From positions 14,756,001-14,820,000 of the forward strand of contig OY755178.1 of NCBI GenBank assembly GCA_963576735.1: DNA of 64,000 nt, read 5' to 3'. The notes beneath the pieces are model-generated. The model did not search any database and had not been told where the DNA came from. It was given only the letters and a program-made list of their open reading frames with translations. The DNA comes from Bedellia somnulentella (Eukaryota; Arthropoda; Insecta; Lepidoptera; Bedelliidae). The stretch's first letter is position 1; every line of letters begins with the position of its first letter. Shown here piece by piece: positions 1 through 10,488 of the stretch. The position numbers and the translations under genes are program-made.

Positions 1-26
1 ATTGCAAATTATTTGAACAATACTAA

Positions 27-164
27 CGCCCGATTTCTGAATTGAGTATTCCAGCTGAGAACAACTTAAGTATCGTTCTGTCGCATTGAAATCTTAACAA
101 CTGAATGAGACAAAACGATACTTAAGTCGTTCTCAGCTTGAATACTCAATTCAGAAATCGGGCG
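27..164. repeat. Short inverted-repeat MITE
   Basis: The two halves are near-perfect reverse complements of about 60 bp, running inward from CGCCCGATTTCTG at 27 and from its complement ending at 164, with a spacer of roughly 18 bp. TAA flanks both sides (24-26 and 165-167), which would fit a 3-bp target duplication of the PIF/Harbinger type. There is no coding capacity. The superfamily is inferred from the flank only. Confidence 0.55.
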
Positions 165-398
165 TAAGAGTAAAATGATTGTTTCGTATTTGAACATCGG
201 TTGCAACAATTTGAGCAATACTAAGAGATTCGTTCTTTGTTACGAGGCACTTCATTTTTGAAAAATGAATCATCGTAATGTTATCATTACTTTTTAGGAT
301 TTTGTACCAACAAGATAATAACGGAACACTATCACTAAGATCTCGCTGTCTGTCTGACGTCCGTTGAAACTTTTACAGATAATTAATTTATTTATACA

Positions 399-1215
399 CT
401 AGTGGATCGTCCCAGCTTCGCAGGGGTAGCGTTGTTTTTTTAAATATCTGAGGTTTCTTTCTTCAGTCACTGCTCAAGCATTGTGAAATTCAGCGTAATG
501 TTTTCAATTTATTAAATTTATAGCACTCCCTTAACAGTGTAGTTTGGTGATTTTGAATGCGCTTAATGAACGGTTCAGTATTTCCGTTTAATAGCAAATT
601 TTGGAATAAAACGCCATGAAGTATTTATAACAATCTAAAAAATAAATCATTACGTTATGTAGGATGCAACTACTGGCGCCATCTAGTATGTTATATGTAA
701 ATTAGTAAAGAGTTGGTTTCGATCCCGGGCGCGATGGCTTATTTTATAAATAATTTCGGTGTTTGTCTACCGATTTCTATGATTCTTTTTTTATTGAATA
801 GGTGATAATGTTATCTTTTTTAAATTAGGAATGAGTAAGAGGTTTACAAACGTAAGAGTAAACAAATATAATCAGAATATTCCGAACTGCTAAGCTATCA
901 GGAATTACACGTGTTATTGTGAGTCAACCGTAAAAGATAGACATAAACTGTTGAGGATTTTTTTTTAGATAATTTTATGAAGAATATTTCCGCCACACAT
1001 GATTTCTATGTAAGTTTAACCATCAAGGCTGCACACGCGACGGAAGCTTAAAAAATGGAGTAACTTCTCCCGTTTTCCCAAAATTTCCCAAAATTCCCCT
1101 TTACTTCTCTGCTGGAAAGTATACAAAAACCTGCGCAGGAGTATGAAGAATAATTGTACCAAGTTTCGTTAAAATCCGTCGATTAGTTTTGGTTTCCATA
1201 AGGAACATACAAACC

Positions 1216-1285
<70 letters not shown>

Positions 1286-1404
1286 AATTTTTCTGATTGC
1301 ATTTTTGGCATCAGTATCGATCCCTAATCACCACCTGATAGTTATTTTGAAAATATATTTCATGTACAGAATTGACCTCTCTACAGATTTATTATAAGTA
1401 TAGA
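399..1404 (-). mobile_element. Non-autonomous Helitron, copy 1
   Basis: On the minus strand the element begins TCTATACTTATAATAAATC (ending at 1404) and ends GACGATCCACTAG (399). TC at the start and CTAG at the end, with A and T as flanks, are Helitron hallmarks. It matches the copies at 26138, 27123 and 30786 along its whole length of about 1 kb. A (GACA)n tract lies at 1216-1283. No helicase is encoded, so it would depend on an autonomous relative. Confidence 0.8.
1216..1283. repeat. (GACA)n microsatellite inside Helitron copy 1
   Basis: About 17 uninterrupted GACA units. The same tract is present, with other lengths, at the same internal position in the three other Helitron copies, so it is a built-in part of the family. 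Confidence 0.95.
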
Positions 1405-1718
1405 TAGATGACTGAGGAACTGAAAATTTTATGCTCTACTTACTCTAAACTATTTTTTTGGGTTTTATATTTAGGATTAAAACAAAGTATTTTCATTCAT
1501 TTAAAGTTAAAACAACGTATCGTTCAATCAATTGAATCATTCGACAATTTATGTATGTATGTAAACATGACCATAACACTATATTTCTTATAGATGTAAT
1601 AATGATTTATCTAAGATCCTACGACGAGATATTAAATTATTATTCCTGCAACGAGAACTTGAATAACTACTACCACTAGTAGAAATACTTATGAAGCAAT
1701 ATATTAACTAGTAACAGA
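1405..1718. other. No recognised feature
   Basis: AT-rich sequence with a 61-codon open frame that has no recognisable motif. I see no gene or repeat terminus here. Confidence 0.5.
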
Positions 1719-1975
1719 CATACATACATACATACATATACTCACGGCTATAAATCCCTAGAAGGGGTAGCCAGAGCTAAGGAATGAGAAACTCCTCAGC
1801 CACTTTTGGAAGTTGCGTGGGGAAAAAGATGTTAAAATAAAGGTTTTTGGTGATGGGTCTCCAACCGCATCGCCCAAAAATCGTTTAAAAATCCCAATAC
1901 CGTCAGTCGCCTTTTACGTACACCCACTGGAAGAAATGGGGTAGTGCTATTCTAAGCCGATACTACACAGCAAAA
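1719..1975 (+). repeat. Family B repeat (CATA-flanked, about 250 bp)
   Basis: Starts with (CATA)n and ACTCACGGCTATAAATCCC and runs through a conserved core (CCACTTTTGGAAGTT, GGGTCTCCAACCGCATCG) to a 3' part containing TTAGTCGCCT-like and AAGCCG-CACTACAC motifs. More than a dozen related copies occur in this window. There is no coding capacity and no TIR. The class is unknown; a SINE or a Helitron-like non-autonomous element are the main options. Confidence 0.75.
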
Positions 1976-2049
1976 CAGTAACAGACGTTTTATCTTAACA
2001 GTTATATTTCTAAACCGTAAAAATGAGTAAGCTTTTGAAATTTTTATCA

Positions 2050-2305
2050 TCATGCATACATACATACACTCATGGCAATAGATCCCAAGAAGGGGTAGCT
2101 AGAGTTTCAGAACTAGAAACTCAGCCACATTTAGAAATTGATAGGGGACAAGATAATAGAAATAAAGTATCGTAGGTCATGGATCTCCAAACGCATCGCC
2201 TAAAAAACATTTAAAAAAGCTCCATACCCTGAGTCGTCTCTTCCGACACCCGTGGCAAGAAAATGGTAGTGGCATTCTTAGCACTACACTACACGGCAAT
2301 TTTAA
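2050..2305 (+). repeat. Family B repeat, diverged copy
   Basis: Same order of blocks as the copy at 1719 (CATACA start, AAGGGGTAGC, GGATCTCCAA, ACTACACGGC end) with more substitutions and small indels. Confidence 0.7.
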
Positions 2306-2524
2306 AAATCATCTCAATAAATAACTATTTAAACCGATAAAAGGTAAAAGAAAGAATAGTAAAGAAAACATTAGTGTCCCTAAGGAGCTCGATTAAATCC
2401 TACCGAGGTCCACTCAGCTAACCTTGAGACCCTAATCAGTTTGCTTCCTGTCAAATAAAAAACATTTTACTTATTCGTTTATACTTACGCCAATAATTCC
2501 TGTTATGGATGGACACTCCATTTC
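2306..2524. other. No recognised feature
   Basis: Spacer between two family B copies; no gene seen. Confidence 0.5.
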
Positions 2525-2745
2525 GTATCTACTTACATATACCCACGGCTCAAAAATCGCAAAAAGGGGTAGCCAGAGCTTCAGCATTAGTTATTCTTTG
2601 ACCGCTATTCGAAGTTGAGTAAGGAAAAGGTTTTAAAAGAAAGGTCATTGATCTGTAGCTGCATCGACAAAGAATAATTTAAAAAGCCCTAAAACTCTTG
2701 AACACACCCAGACGGGAGGTAATGGCACTGAATAGCGTTAAATAG
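2525..2745 (+). repeat. Family B repeat, strongly diverged
   Basis: Retains ATATACCCACGGCT, AAAAGGGGTAGCCAGAGCTT and the later blocks in order, but the 3' part is degraded. Confidence 0.6.
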
Positions 2746-2878
2746 TTTTGTACGTTTCTGGCAATATTTATTTCCCCTCTTTCTCCCTTCAAACTACTGT
2801 TACTGTTGTTTAAAACTCTTTTCTGTGATCAGCCATATTAATTTGATTGTTTTCTTTGACTCTCTTTCATATTCATAT

Positions 2879-3364
2879 TGTTACGACATCTGTTCGCAAG
2901 TAGGAGATAGGATTTGCCACTACTAGATAACAGATGGCGTTACTAGTATTCTAATAAGTAAAGGAATTACTAGATGTTTCTCGAATATCGACTTTTCGAG
3001 AATGTGGTACTAGAACTTTCTGTAATATTCGCGTATTTGAGATTTGGCATATATAAAGAGCGACGCGTGCTACGGAGTGATTCGAGTGCGAAGAACTAAA
3101 GCGAGAACAAGCGAAATACTAGAGCAAAGAAATTAAATACGACAGTGCAGTGATATACGGATTACGGAAATAAGCTTAACGGTGTGGACAGTGTTACTAT
3201 AACGGAGTAAATTAGTGTTGTTAATTAGTGCGAGTATCGATAGTTAATTATCGATAGTGTTTGTTGTGTTGTGTAAAGTGCGTTATTGGTCAATAAATAT
3301 AATTACACCTTATTGCACGAAAGTGTGACTGGTATTTATCAAATTAAGAACCCGGTACATAACA
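2879..3364 (+). repeat. 5' LTR of the gypsy element
   Basis: Starts TGTTACGACATC and ends GGTACATAACA. TATATAAA at 3050-3057 is a likely core promoter, so the transcript should start about 25-30 bp downstream. AATAAA at 3292-3297 is a likely poly(A) signal. A third copy of this LTR lies at 13638-14123. Confidence 0.95.
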
Positions 3365-3365
3365 A

Positions 3366-3382
3366 TTGGTGACAGAAGTGGA
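3366..3382 (+). promoter_or_regulatory. Candidate primer binding site of the gypsy element
   Basis: The bases just inside the 5' LTR read TTGGTGACAGAAGTGGA. A TGG two or three bases from the LTR end is the usual place for a tRNA primer to pair. I cannot assign the tRNA. Confidence 0.5.
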
Positions 3383-3389
3383 TTTGAAG

Positions 3390-6300
3390 ATGCCAGTTAT
3401 GCCGAAGGAAGACGGAAGAGAGGGTGTGAAGACACGCGCTCAGAAAGCCGCAGAGGGTGAACAGCTGTCGGAAATGAGTTCATCGGTCACGAACCCTCGG
3501 AGTGACATTCCAGAGGAGACGTCCGCGGTGACTAACGCGCCGTCTACATCAACGGCGCCGGCGGCCGCAACTAATACTGACTTGACGATGATAGTTGAAA
3601 TGTTTCAAAGCATGCGTGAAGCACAACAAAGCATACAGGATGTTGTGAAAAACATACATTCGGAGGTACAGGATGTTAAAAAAAACATACATTCGGAGGT
3701 ACAGGGTGTTGTGAAACAAGAAGTTCGTGAGTTGCGCGAGGAACAGCAAACTAAGTTCTCACAAGTTCTCACTGCGGTCAATGAAGTCAGTGGTCGGGTG
3801 GTTACTGTGGAAAAAGACGTAGAGCAGATGAAGGAGCAGGTAACCACTATTGAGAAAGATATCGATGACATGAAGACCGACTTCCGCGGAATGGAGAAAA
3901 GGGTTCTGCAGCTTGAATCACGACCGGTCAAGGTTGTCTCCGGTGAGAATGTAGTAGCTGTCCATGGTCCTCGTGTGAAGGTTCCTCCCTACGACGGAAC
4001 AACATCCTGGTCGGCGTATAGACATCAGTTCCAGACTGTTGCGGCTGCCAATGGTTGGACTGATGAACAGTGTTTGACTGCACTGACGGTGGCGCTCCGA
4101 GGTCAAGCACTGTCAGTAATAGAGGCGCTGCCGACTCCGAGTGGTGGTTTCAAGGACCTGCTGGATGCGTTGGAGTCTCGCTATGGAGAGCGACACCTGG
4201 AGCACGTGTTCCGCGCTCAGCTGCGTGATAGGGTCCAGCGTTCTGGAGAGGGACTTCAGCAGTGGGCCCTTGAAATCGAGAAGCTCGTCCGCAAGGCCTA
4301 TCCCAGTGTAGATCCGAAGACGGTGGAAATGAACCTGGTGCAAGCATTCGTCGACGGCATCAGAGATATCGAAGTGAGAACAGCGGTGAGACTTCAACAC
4401 CACACGTCTCTCAAGGATGCCTTGGCGAACGCTCTAGAAGTTGAAGCTTGCCGCCAGGATACGCGCCAAACTCATCGACTTTGTGAGATTGCGGAAGCAA
4501 ATGAGGACGTCAAGGTCATTAAAGCACCCGTCGGAAGGAGTACTGGACCGATTTGTTATGGCTGCGGGAAAAGGGGCCATTTGAGATTAAGTTGCCCGCT
4601 GAGGAAGGAAGAAAAGAGGCAGGCAGAGGCTCCTGCCGCAAACGTCCAGGGAAAACGAGCATTAGCCAGGACCGGGGGGCAGGTGCTGGCTAGAGAGGAG
4701 AAAGCCCCGACAATGACCATCTCACAAGCCTGTAACGGGAACAGTTTGGTGATATTGGGCTGTGTCAATGATCAAGACTGTAAGATGACCCTTGATACTG
4801 GAGCGTCTAGAACGGTGATCAATCCGGCACTGGTGAAAGCAGCGAATATCAAGTATAGCAGAGATACTAAGTGTCGGCTACTCTCCGCCTCTGGCCAGCG
4901 AATACCTGTCCTTGGTGAACTCTCAGTCAGGATGATGGTTGGCGAGACGTCGTATACTCATCAAGTCATTGTGGCTGAGATAATGGATGAATGCATACTA
5001 GGACTGGACTTCATGAAGAAATATAACTGCCGGATTGACATAACGAGAGGAATTTTCAAGTGTGGCCAGGAAGAAATCTTTATACTGGGTGGTCCCGTCG
5101 GTGAAGTGACATGCTTGAAAACCATCAATATTCCTGCGCGTTCTCAGAAGTTGGTTCCGGTGATGTTACCTGTAGACAGCGAGAAGAAGAGGCATCGTTG
5201 TGTGTTGATTGAAGAGACAGGGAAGAACGGGCCAAGGAAATTTCTGACAGCAAGAACTTTGGTTACAAGCAACAAGACGGCAATAGTGAAGGTAGTCAAC
5301 CTTGACCAAGAAGATGTACAGCTGAAGCGGGGTGAAGTAGTTGGTCAGTGTGAAGAAGTAGTCTGGATGAGGAGCTGTAATTCTCCAAATGGGAAGGGCA
5401 AAGTGAAAGTCGATAATTCAACTGTAACTGACTTGTTAAGTGAGATCCAGGATGACTTATCTTACTTGGAGAGGATCAAGGTTAAACAGTTGCTGGTGAA
5501 ATATGCTGACATCTTCTCAAATGCAGAAGGGGACTTAGGCAGAACATCTTTAGTGCAACACAGAATTGATACAGGGGACGAAAGACCTATTAGACAGAGA
5601 GCAAGGAGAATCCCAATAGCTAAGGAGAAAGAAGTTGAAGAATTGCTCGAAGACATGAAAAAGAAGAAGGTCATTAGTCCGTCCTCCAGTCCGTGGTGTT
5701 CTCCAGTGGTTCTTGTTAAGAAGAAAGATGGAAGCACACGGTTTTGTGTTGACTACAGGCAACTGAACAACGTGACAAAGAAGGACAGCTATCCTTTGCC
5801 AAGAATAGATGACACTCTGGATACTTTGAGTGGCATGAAGTGGTTTTCAACCCTGGACTGCAAGTCAGGCTACTGGCAGGTGGAAATACATCCGACTGAT
5901 AAAGAGAAGACTGCGTTTTCAACTGGAAAGGGTTTGTGGCAGTTTAACGTCATGCCTTTCGGTCTCTGCAACGCGCCAGCTACTTTTGAAAGGCTTATGG
6001 AGTGTGCGTTGGCGGGATTGGTTGGCGAGGCTTGCCTGGTGTACCTCGACGACGTGGTCATAATAGGCAAAAGCTTCCAAGACCATCTCAAGAACCTGGA
6101 ACAAGTCTTTCAGAAAATTCGTGGAGCAAACCTGAAACTGAATCCGAAGAAGTGCCGGCTGTTTAGAACCTCAGTGAACTATTTAGGACACGTAATCAGC
6201 CGAGAAGGAATTCAGACGGATCCGGAAAAGGTGGAAGCTGTGCAGAAATGGCCGACGCCAAAGGACAAAACAGACGTGCGAGCTTTTCTCGGCCTTTGCT

Positions 6301-8240
6301 CGTACTATCGACGTTTTGTAAAAGGGTTTTCTGAGATCGCCAAACCATTGCATCGGTTGACTGAAGATAAGAAAACCTTCTCTTGGGATGATGAATGCGA
6401 GTTATCTTTCAATGAGCTGAAGAAGAGGCTTTGCGAGACACCTATCCTTGGATATCCACAGCCAGAGGGACAGTACATCGTTGACAGCGATGCTAGTAAT
6501 ATGGCTATTGGTGGAGTGTTATCACAGATCCAAGGTGACAAGGAAGTTGTGATCGGATATTTCAGCAAGTCTCTATCTAAAGCGGAAAGAAACTACTGCG
6601 TCACGAGAAAGGAACTTCTAGCTGTAGTGAAGACCTTACAGCATTTTTACAAGTATTTGATTGGGAGACCGTTCAAGCTTCGAACTGATCATGCTGCACT
6701 GAAATGGCTTCTCCAGTTCAAAAACCCGGAAGGACAGGTAGCTCGATGGATCGAACAGCTACAAGAGTATGACTTTTCTATCGAGCACCGTAGTGGTAAA
6801 TCTCATGGCAATGCAGACGCGCTTTCACGTAGACCGTGTCCGGAAGACTGTAAACATTGTAGGAAGCAAGAGTCGAAGGAGGAGGTCGTGAAAGTGACTC
6901 GAATTTGTCCATTGGATGGATGGGAAACAGAAGCTATGCAGAAGGCCCAAGAAGAAGATGAGAACCTCAGACCCATCATGAAATGGAAGAAGGAAAAACC
7001 CGATCAACCGGCTTGGAGTGAAGTAGCGTCCACAGGAGTGAGTACGAAAGCTTACTGGGCGCAATGGAACAGCCTGGTTCTGATCAATGGTCTACTGTAC
7101 CGGAGGTGGGAGAAACCCAACGGTAAAGAAGAGCACCTACAATTGGTCGTGCCCAGAGCCAAGGTTAAAGATGTACTGCGGGAAACACATGACGGTGTTT
7201 CGGGCGGGCATCTTGGGGTAAATCGTACGTTGCAGAAGGTTCGTGCGAAGTTTTACTGGCTTCATTGTAGGGACGACGTACAGGACTGGTGCCGGAAATG
7301 TACAACGTGTGCCGCGGTGAAAGGTCCGCAGACCCGGAGTAGAGGGGGATTACGGTTGTACAATGTGGGAGCTCCCTGGGAGAGGATTGCCGTTGATGTG
7401 GCTGGACCGTTTCCACAATCAGAGTCCGGAAATAAATATTTCATGGTGGTGATGGATTACTTCACTAAGTGGCCTGAAGTGTTTGCCATACCCAATCAAG
7501 AAGCAATAACTGTGGCTACAAAACTGGTTGAGGAAGTGATCTGTCGATTTGGCGTGCCCCTGGAGATACACTCTGACCAGGGAAGAAATTTTGAGTCACA
7601 AGTATTTCAAGAGGTGTGCAAACTACTTGGAATGCATAAAACCAGGACGACGCCATATCATCCTCAGTCAGATGGAATGGTGGAGAGGTTCAACCAAACA
7701 CTGGAGAGACAGTTGGCGAAGATGGTTGAAAAACATCAGAAGGACTGGGACAAACACATTCCATTATTTTTACTGTCTTACCGGTCAGCTGTTCACGAAA
7801 GCACGAAGGAAACACCTGCTTTCGTCAATTTCGGAAGAGAGCTACGATTGCCTGTAGATTTGTTGACAGGAGGGTCACCAGATGAGCCGCAGAGTGTAAC
7901 TGAATATGTAAGCGATTTGAGGGAAAGAATGCAAGATGTACATTCCCTAGTGCGTGAAAATGGTTTACATGCTAGTGAAAAGATGAAAACCAGATATGAC
8001 CGTAAAGCTAACACGCCGCGTTTCGAAGAGGGTATGCTCGTCTGGTTACACAATCCAACTCGCCAGAAAGGGAAGTCCCCTAAGTTACAAAATAGGTGGG
8101 AAGGACCGTACAAGGTGGTCACTAGAATAAACGATGTAACGTACAGAATTCAACGCCAACCTAGAGGGGCTTGGAAAATAGTTCACATCGATCGACTTGC
8201 GAAGTACCATGGAAGCAATAATACTCGGGACGAGTATTAA
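3390..8240 (+). CDS. Gag-Pol polyprotein of Ty3/gypsy retrotransposon
   Basis: One open frame of 1616 residues encodes the capsid and all replication enzymes. I take the ATG at 3390 as start because the upstream in-frame codons lie in the primer binding site. Order seen: a heptad-rich coiled-coil N-terminus (about 70-185) with repeated KNIHSEVQ blocks; a capsid-like region (about 200-370); a CX2CX4HX4C zinc knuckle at 389-402; aspartic protease with DTGAS at 469 and ILGLDF further on; reverse transcriptase with FCVDYRQLN and YLDD at 885-888; RNase H starting around DSDAS at 1032; integrase with an HHCC finger from His 1267 and the triad D1336, D1396, E1432 (35 residues between the last two); and a GPY-type motif near 1571. 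Gag and Pol are fused without a frameshift. No domain is broken and no env follows. The clade within Ty3/gypsy is not assigned. Confidence 0.95.
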   Translation: MPVMPKEDGREGVKTRAQKAAEGEQLSEMSSSVTNPRSDIPEETSAVTNAPSTSTAPAAATNTDLTMIVEMFQSMREAQQSIQDVVKNIHSEVQDVKKNIHSEVQGVVKQEVRELREEQQTKFSQVLTAVNEVSGRVVTVEKDVEQMKEQVTTIEKDIDDMKTDFRGMEKRVLQLESRPVKVVSGENVVAVHGPRVKVPPYDGTTSWSAYRHQFQTVAAANGWTDEQCLTALTVALRGQALSVIEALPTPSGGFKDLLDALESRYGERHLEHVFRAQLRDRVQRSGEGLQQWALEIEKLVRKAYPSVDPKTVEMNLVQAFVDGIRDIEVRTAVRLQHHTSLKDALANALEVEACRQDTRQTHRLCEIAEANEDVKVIKAPVGRSTGPICYGCGKRGHLRLSCPLRKEEKRQAEAPAANVQGKRALARTGGQVLAREEKAPTMTISQACNGNSLVILGCVNDQDCKMTLDTGASRTVINPALVKAANIKYSRDTKCRLLSASGQRIPVLGELSVRMMVGETSYTHQVIVAEIMDECILGLDFMKKYNCRIDITRGIFKCGQEEIFILGGPVGEVTCLKTINIPARSQKLVPVMLPVDSEKKRHRCVLIEETGKNGPRKFLTARTLVTSNKTAIVKVVNLDQEDVQLKRGEVVGQCEEVVWMRSCNSPNGKGKVKVDNSTVTDLLSEIQDDLSYLERIKVKQLLVKYADIFSNAEGDLGRTSLVQHRIDTGDERPIRQRARRIPIAKEKEVEELLEDMKKKKVISPSSSPWCSPVVLVKKKDGSTRFCVDYRQLNNVTKKDSYPLPRIDDTLDTLSGMKWFSTLDCKSGYWQVEIHPTDKEKTAFSTGKGLWQFNVMPFGLCNAPATFERLMECALAGLVGEACLVYLDDVVIIGKSFQDHLKNLEQVFQKIRGANLKLNPKKCRLFRTSVNYLGHVISREGIQTDPEKVEAVQKWPTPKDKTDVRAFLGLCSYYRRFVKGFSEIAKPLHRLTEDKKTFSWDDECELSFNELKKRLCETPILGYPQPEGQYIVDSDASNMAIGGVLSQIQGDKEVVIGYFSKSLSKAERNYCVTRKELLAVVKTLQHFYKYLIGRPFKLRTDHAALKWLLQFKNPEGQVARWIEQLQEYDFSIEHRSGKSHGNADALSRRPCPEDCKHCRKQESKEEVVKVTRICPLDGWETEAMQKAQEEDENLRPIMKWKKEKPDQPAWSEVASTGVSTKAYWAQWNSLVLINGLLYRRWEKPNGKEEHLQLVVPRAKVKDVLRETHDGVSGGHLGVNRTLQKVRAKFYWLHCRDDVQDWCRKCTTCAAVKGPQTRSRGGLRLYNVGAPWERIAVDVAGPFPQSESGNKYFMVVMDYFTKWPEVFAIPNQEAITVATKLVEEVICRFGVPLEIHSDQGRNFESQVFQEVCKLLGMHKTRTTPYHPQSDGMVERFNQTLERQLAKMVEKHQKDWDKHIPLFLLSYRSAVHESTKETPAFVNFGRELRLPVDLLTGGSPDEPQSVTEYVSDLRERMQDVHSLVRENGLHASEKMKTRYDRKANTPRFEEGMLVWLHNPTRQKGKSPKLQNRWEGPYKVVTRINDVTYRIQRQPRGAWKIVHIDRLAKYHGSNNTRDEY

Positions 8241-8243
8241 TGT

Positions 8244-8256
8244 AAGGAGGGGGTAA
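8244..8256 (+). other. Polypurine tract of the gypsy element
   Basis: AAGGAGGGGGTAA lies directly before the TG of the 3' LTR, where plus-strand DNA synthesis is primed in LTR elements. Confidence 0.75.
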
Positions 8257-8741
8257 TGTTACGACATCTGTTCGCAAGTAGGAGATAGGATTTGCCACTA
8301 CTAGATAACAGATGGCGTTACTAGTATTCTAATAAGTAAAGGAATTACTAGATGTTTCTCGAATATCGACTTTTCGAGAATGTGGTACTAGAACTTTCTG
8401 TAATATTCGCGTATTTGAGATTTGGCATATATAAAGAGCGACGCGTGCTACGGAGTGATTCGAGTGCGAAGAACTAAAGCGAGAACAAGCGAAATACTAG
8501 AGCAAAGAAATTAAATACGACAGTGCAGTGATATACGGATTACGGAAATAAGCTTAACGGTGTGGACAGTGTTACTATAACGGAGTAAATTAGTGTTGTT
8601 AATTAGTGCGGGATCGATAGTTAATTATCGATAGTGTTTGTTGTGTTGTGTAAAGTGCGTTATTGGTCAATAAATATAATTACACCTTATTGCACGAAAG
8701 TGTGACTGGTATTTATCAAATTAAGAACCCGGTACATAACA
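8257..8741 (+). repeat. 3' LTR of the gypsy element
   Basis: 485 bp, matching the 5' LTR except for a small substitution/deletion near 8607. It is followed by the ATAT target duplication. Confidence 0.95.
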
Positions 8742-8745
8742 ATAT

Positions 8746-9968
8746 TCATTTATTGCTTCATGTGGTATACATAGGTGGTACAATTTATAGGAGTAGCCGT
8801 AACATGAGCCCTGCAAGGGCACTGCAATGTCTTAAAATAATTAACAAAAGAACATTTAAATTTAAACAATAGATAACAAAGATTAGCTTAAATAACTAGG
8901 TGTCTTAATAATAATATATATTTTTTGTTATATGTATTGCGTTAATTATATGTGTGTGTGTGACTAGGTAGTTATATGTGAGGTAGGTTGTTTGGAGTAA
9001 TTATGTGTGTGTTTATAGAATGTCAGTTAACTTACGGATATCAGTCTTGTAGAAAATCATTAACAGAGTAAAAGCATTTTTGAACGAGGTACTGCTTTAA
9101 CTGTCGTATTTTTGATGTTTTACTAGTGGCCGTAACTTTGCATTAGCATCTATTTTGTTATTTTTTTGTTATTGTTATATATCTGGATGCACATAGCGAA
9201 GGGACCAGAGTGAACTAGTTGTAGGGTAGAGGTGGGATTTGCTAATCTATGTTTAGGTCTTAGGTTTGGTGGACGCGAATAATTTGAGAAAAGCTCTAGG
9301 TGGTTTGTGACAAATTTATATACTTCAAGGATATATATACATGGTAAGGTGAGAATGTGGTATGCAATAAAGTAATTCCTGCAACTTTGCATTGTGTCGA
9401 TATTCGCTAGTATTCTAATGCAACGTTTTTGGAGGATGAATAGCTTACTGAAGTCCGTACTGTTACCCCAGAGCACTATCCCATACTGTAACCTAGAGTG
9501 TGCATAAGCATAGTATGCGCTAAGGGAAGCTTTTAAGTCGGTGGTTTTTTTCAGTTCTAAGAGAGCATAGGAAAAACTGGAAAGTTTTGAAGCTGTGCTG
9601 TTTATATGACTTTTCCAGTTTAGATGACTGTCTATATTGATTCCTAGTAGCGAAAAAGTGTCTACGGTTTTGATCTCAGTGTTTTTATATGTGTAGTTAA
9701 TATTTAAAGGTGTTTTTTGATAGGGTCGGAACTGCATTAATTTAGTCTTTGTAAGTTGATGTCTAGGTTGTGGTCGTGTAGCCATGATAAAATGTTGTCG
9801 AATGTTTGGTCTAGAGTGCGAGTAAGGTTTGTCAAGTTTTTGCAGGGGATCACTAGCGATGTGTCGTCTGCAAAAAGTGAACATGGGGTATCTATTATTT
9901 TTGGGTATCTATTGTTTGTGTTATCCAAAGTAAGTGTTAAACATCTGAAAAATAAGCGAGAATTTTAG
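8746..9968 (-). pseudogene. 5'-truncated non-LTR retrotransposon (CR1/Jockey-type RT)
   Basis: The minus strand encodes the C-terminal part of a LINE reverse transcriptase. The frame ending near 9737 holds LFADDTSLV (motif C, FADD), then a frameshift near 9740 moves to the frame 9884-9150 with KTKLMQF, FSLLGINIDSHLNWKSHI, a YYAYAHSRLQYGIVLWGN block and the QKRCIRILANI region. This order is typical of CR1- and Jockey-like LINEs. The 5' half, including the endonuclease, is missing. The 3' UTR runs to 8746 and ends in AATAAATGAATAT, exactly where the gypsy element inserted. A second copy is at 14128-15350. Confidence 0.85.
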
Positions 9969-10488
9969 CAGTACAACAAACAAACTTTCTGGATCATAAT
10001 TAAAAATATCATATAAAAATAATTAACATAAAATTGTAAAGGGATCATACTTTTCAACTGACACTAAACTATATAAAGATATTCTCAAAATACACCGGGC
10101 AGTCAAAGAATTCCTAGTAATCGCAGATATAAGTATAAGCTGCATGTTGCAACCTTATCTAATTTGTACATAATATAGTTATTTGAAATATAAAGTCTAA
10201 TGTGCCTATTTTTGCCATTACATAACAACCAATTATTTGCTGATTTGACAAAACAATATAACATCGCAATGCTACTTATACTTTTTATAAAGACCAAATT
10301 TTAAATTAGCTTTAATGTTCAACTTAACCATTGCAATGGTACATAGCTTAATATAGAAATCATAGTAATTAGAACAGCAATATATTAGTCTGTTTGAGCA
10401 CTTGTGTTTAATTACTACCAGTTTCAAAACGCATGTGGTTTACAATACAACACTGCAGGCAATAACCGATCAGTGATTTTGCTCAATT
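9969..10488. other. AT-rich spacer, nothing recognised
   Basis: No long frame, no repeat terminus and no RNA gene recognised. It is repeated unchanged in the duplicate block near 15351-15870. Confidence 0.5.

Larger units (their letters stand above)
2879..8741 (+). mobile_element. Complete Ty3/gypsy-type LTR retrotransposon
   Basis: A 5863-bp element bounded by direct LTRs (486 and 485 bp, each TG...CA) and a 4-bp target duplication ATAT at 2875-2878 and 8742-8745. It has one uninterrupted gag-pol frame, a polypurine tract before the 3' LTR and no env-like frame. The two LTRs differ at one small site near 3229/8607 (GCGAGTATCG against GCGGGATCG), which suggests a recent insertion. It sits at the 3' tail of a minus-strand LINE (8746 onward). 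Confidence 0.95.

Noticed and set aside
2879..8741. Endogenous retrovirus with envelope
   Set aside because: The polyprotein stop is followed within a few bases by the polypurine tract and the LTR, so there is no room for an env gene.
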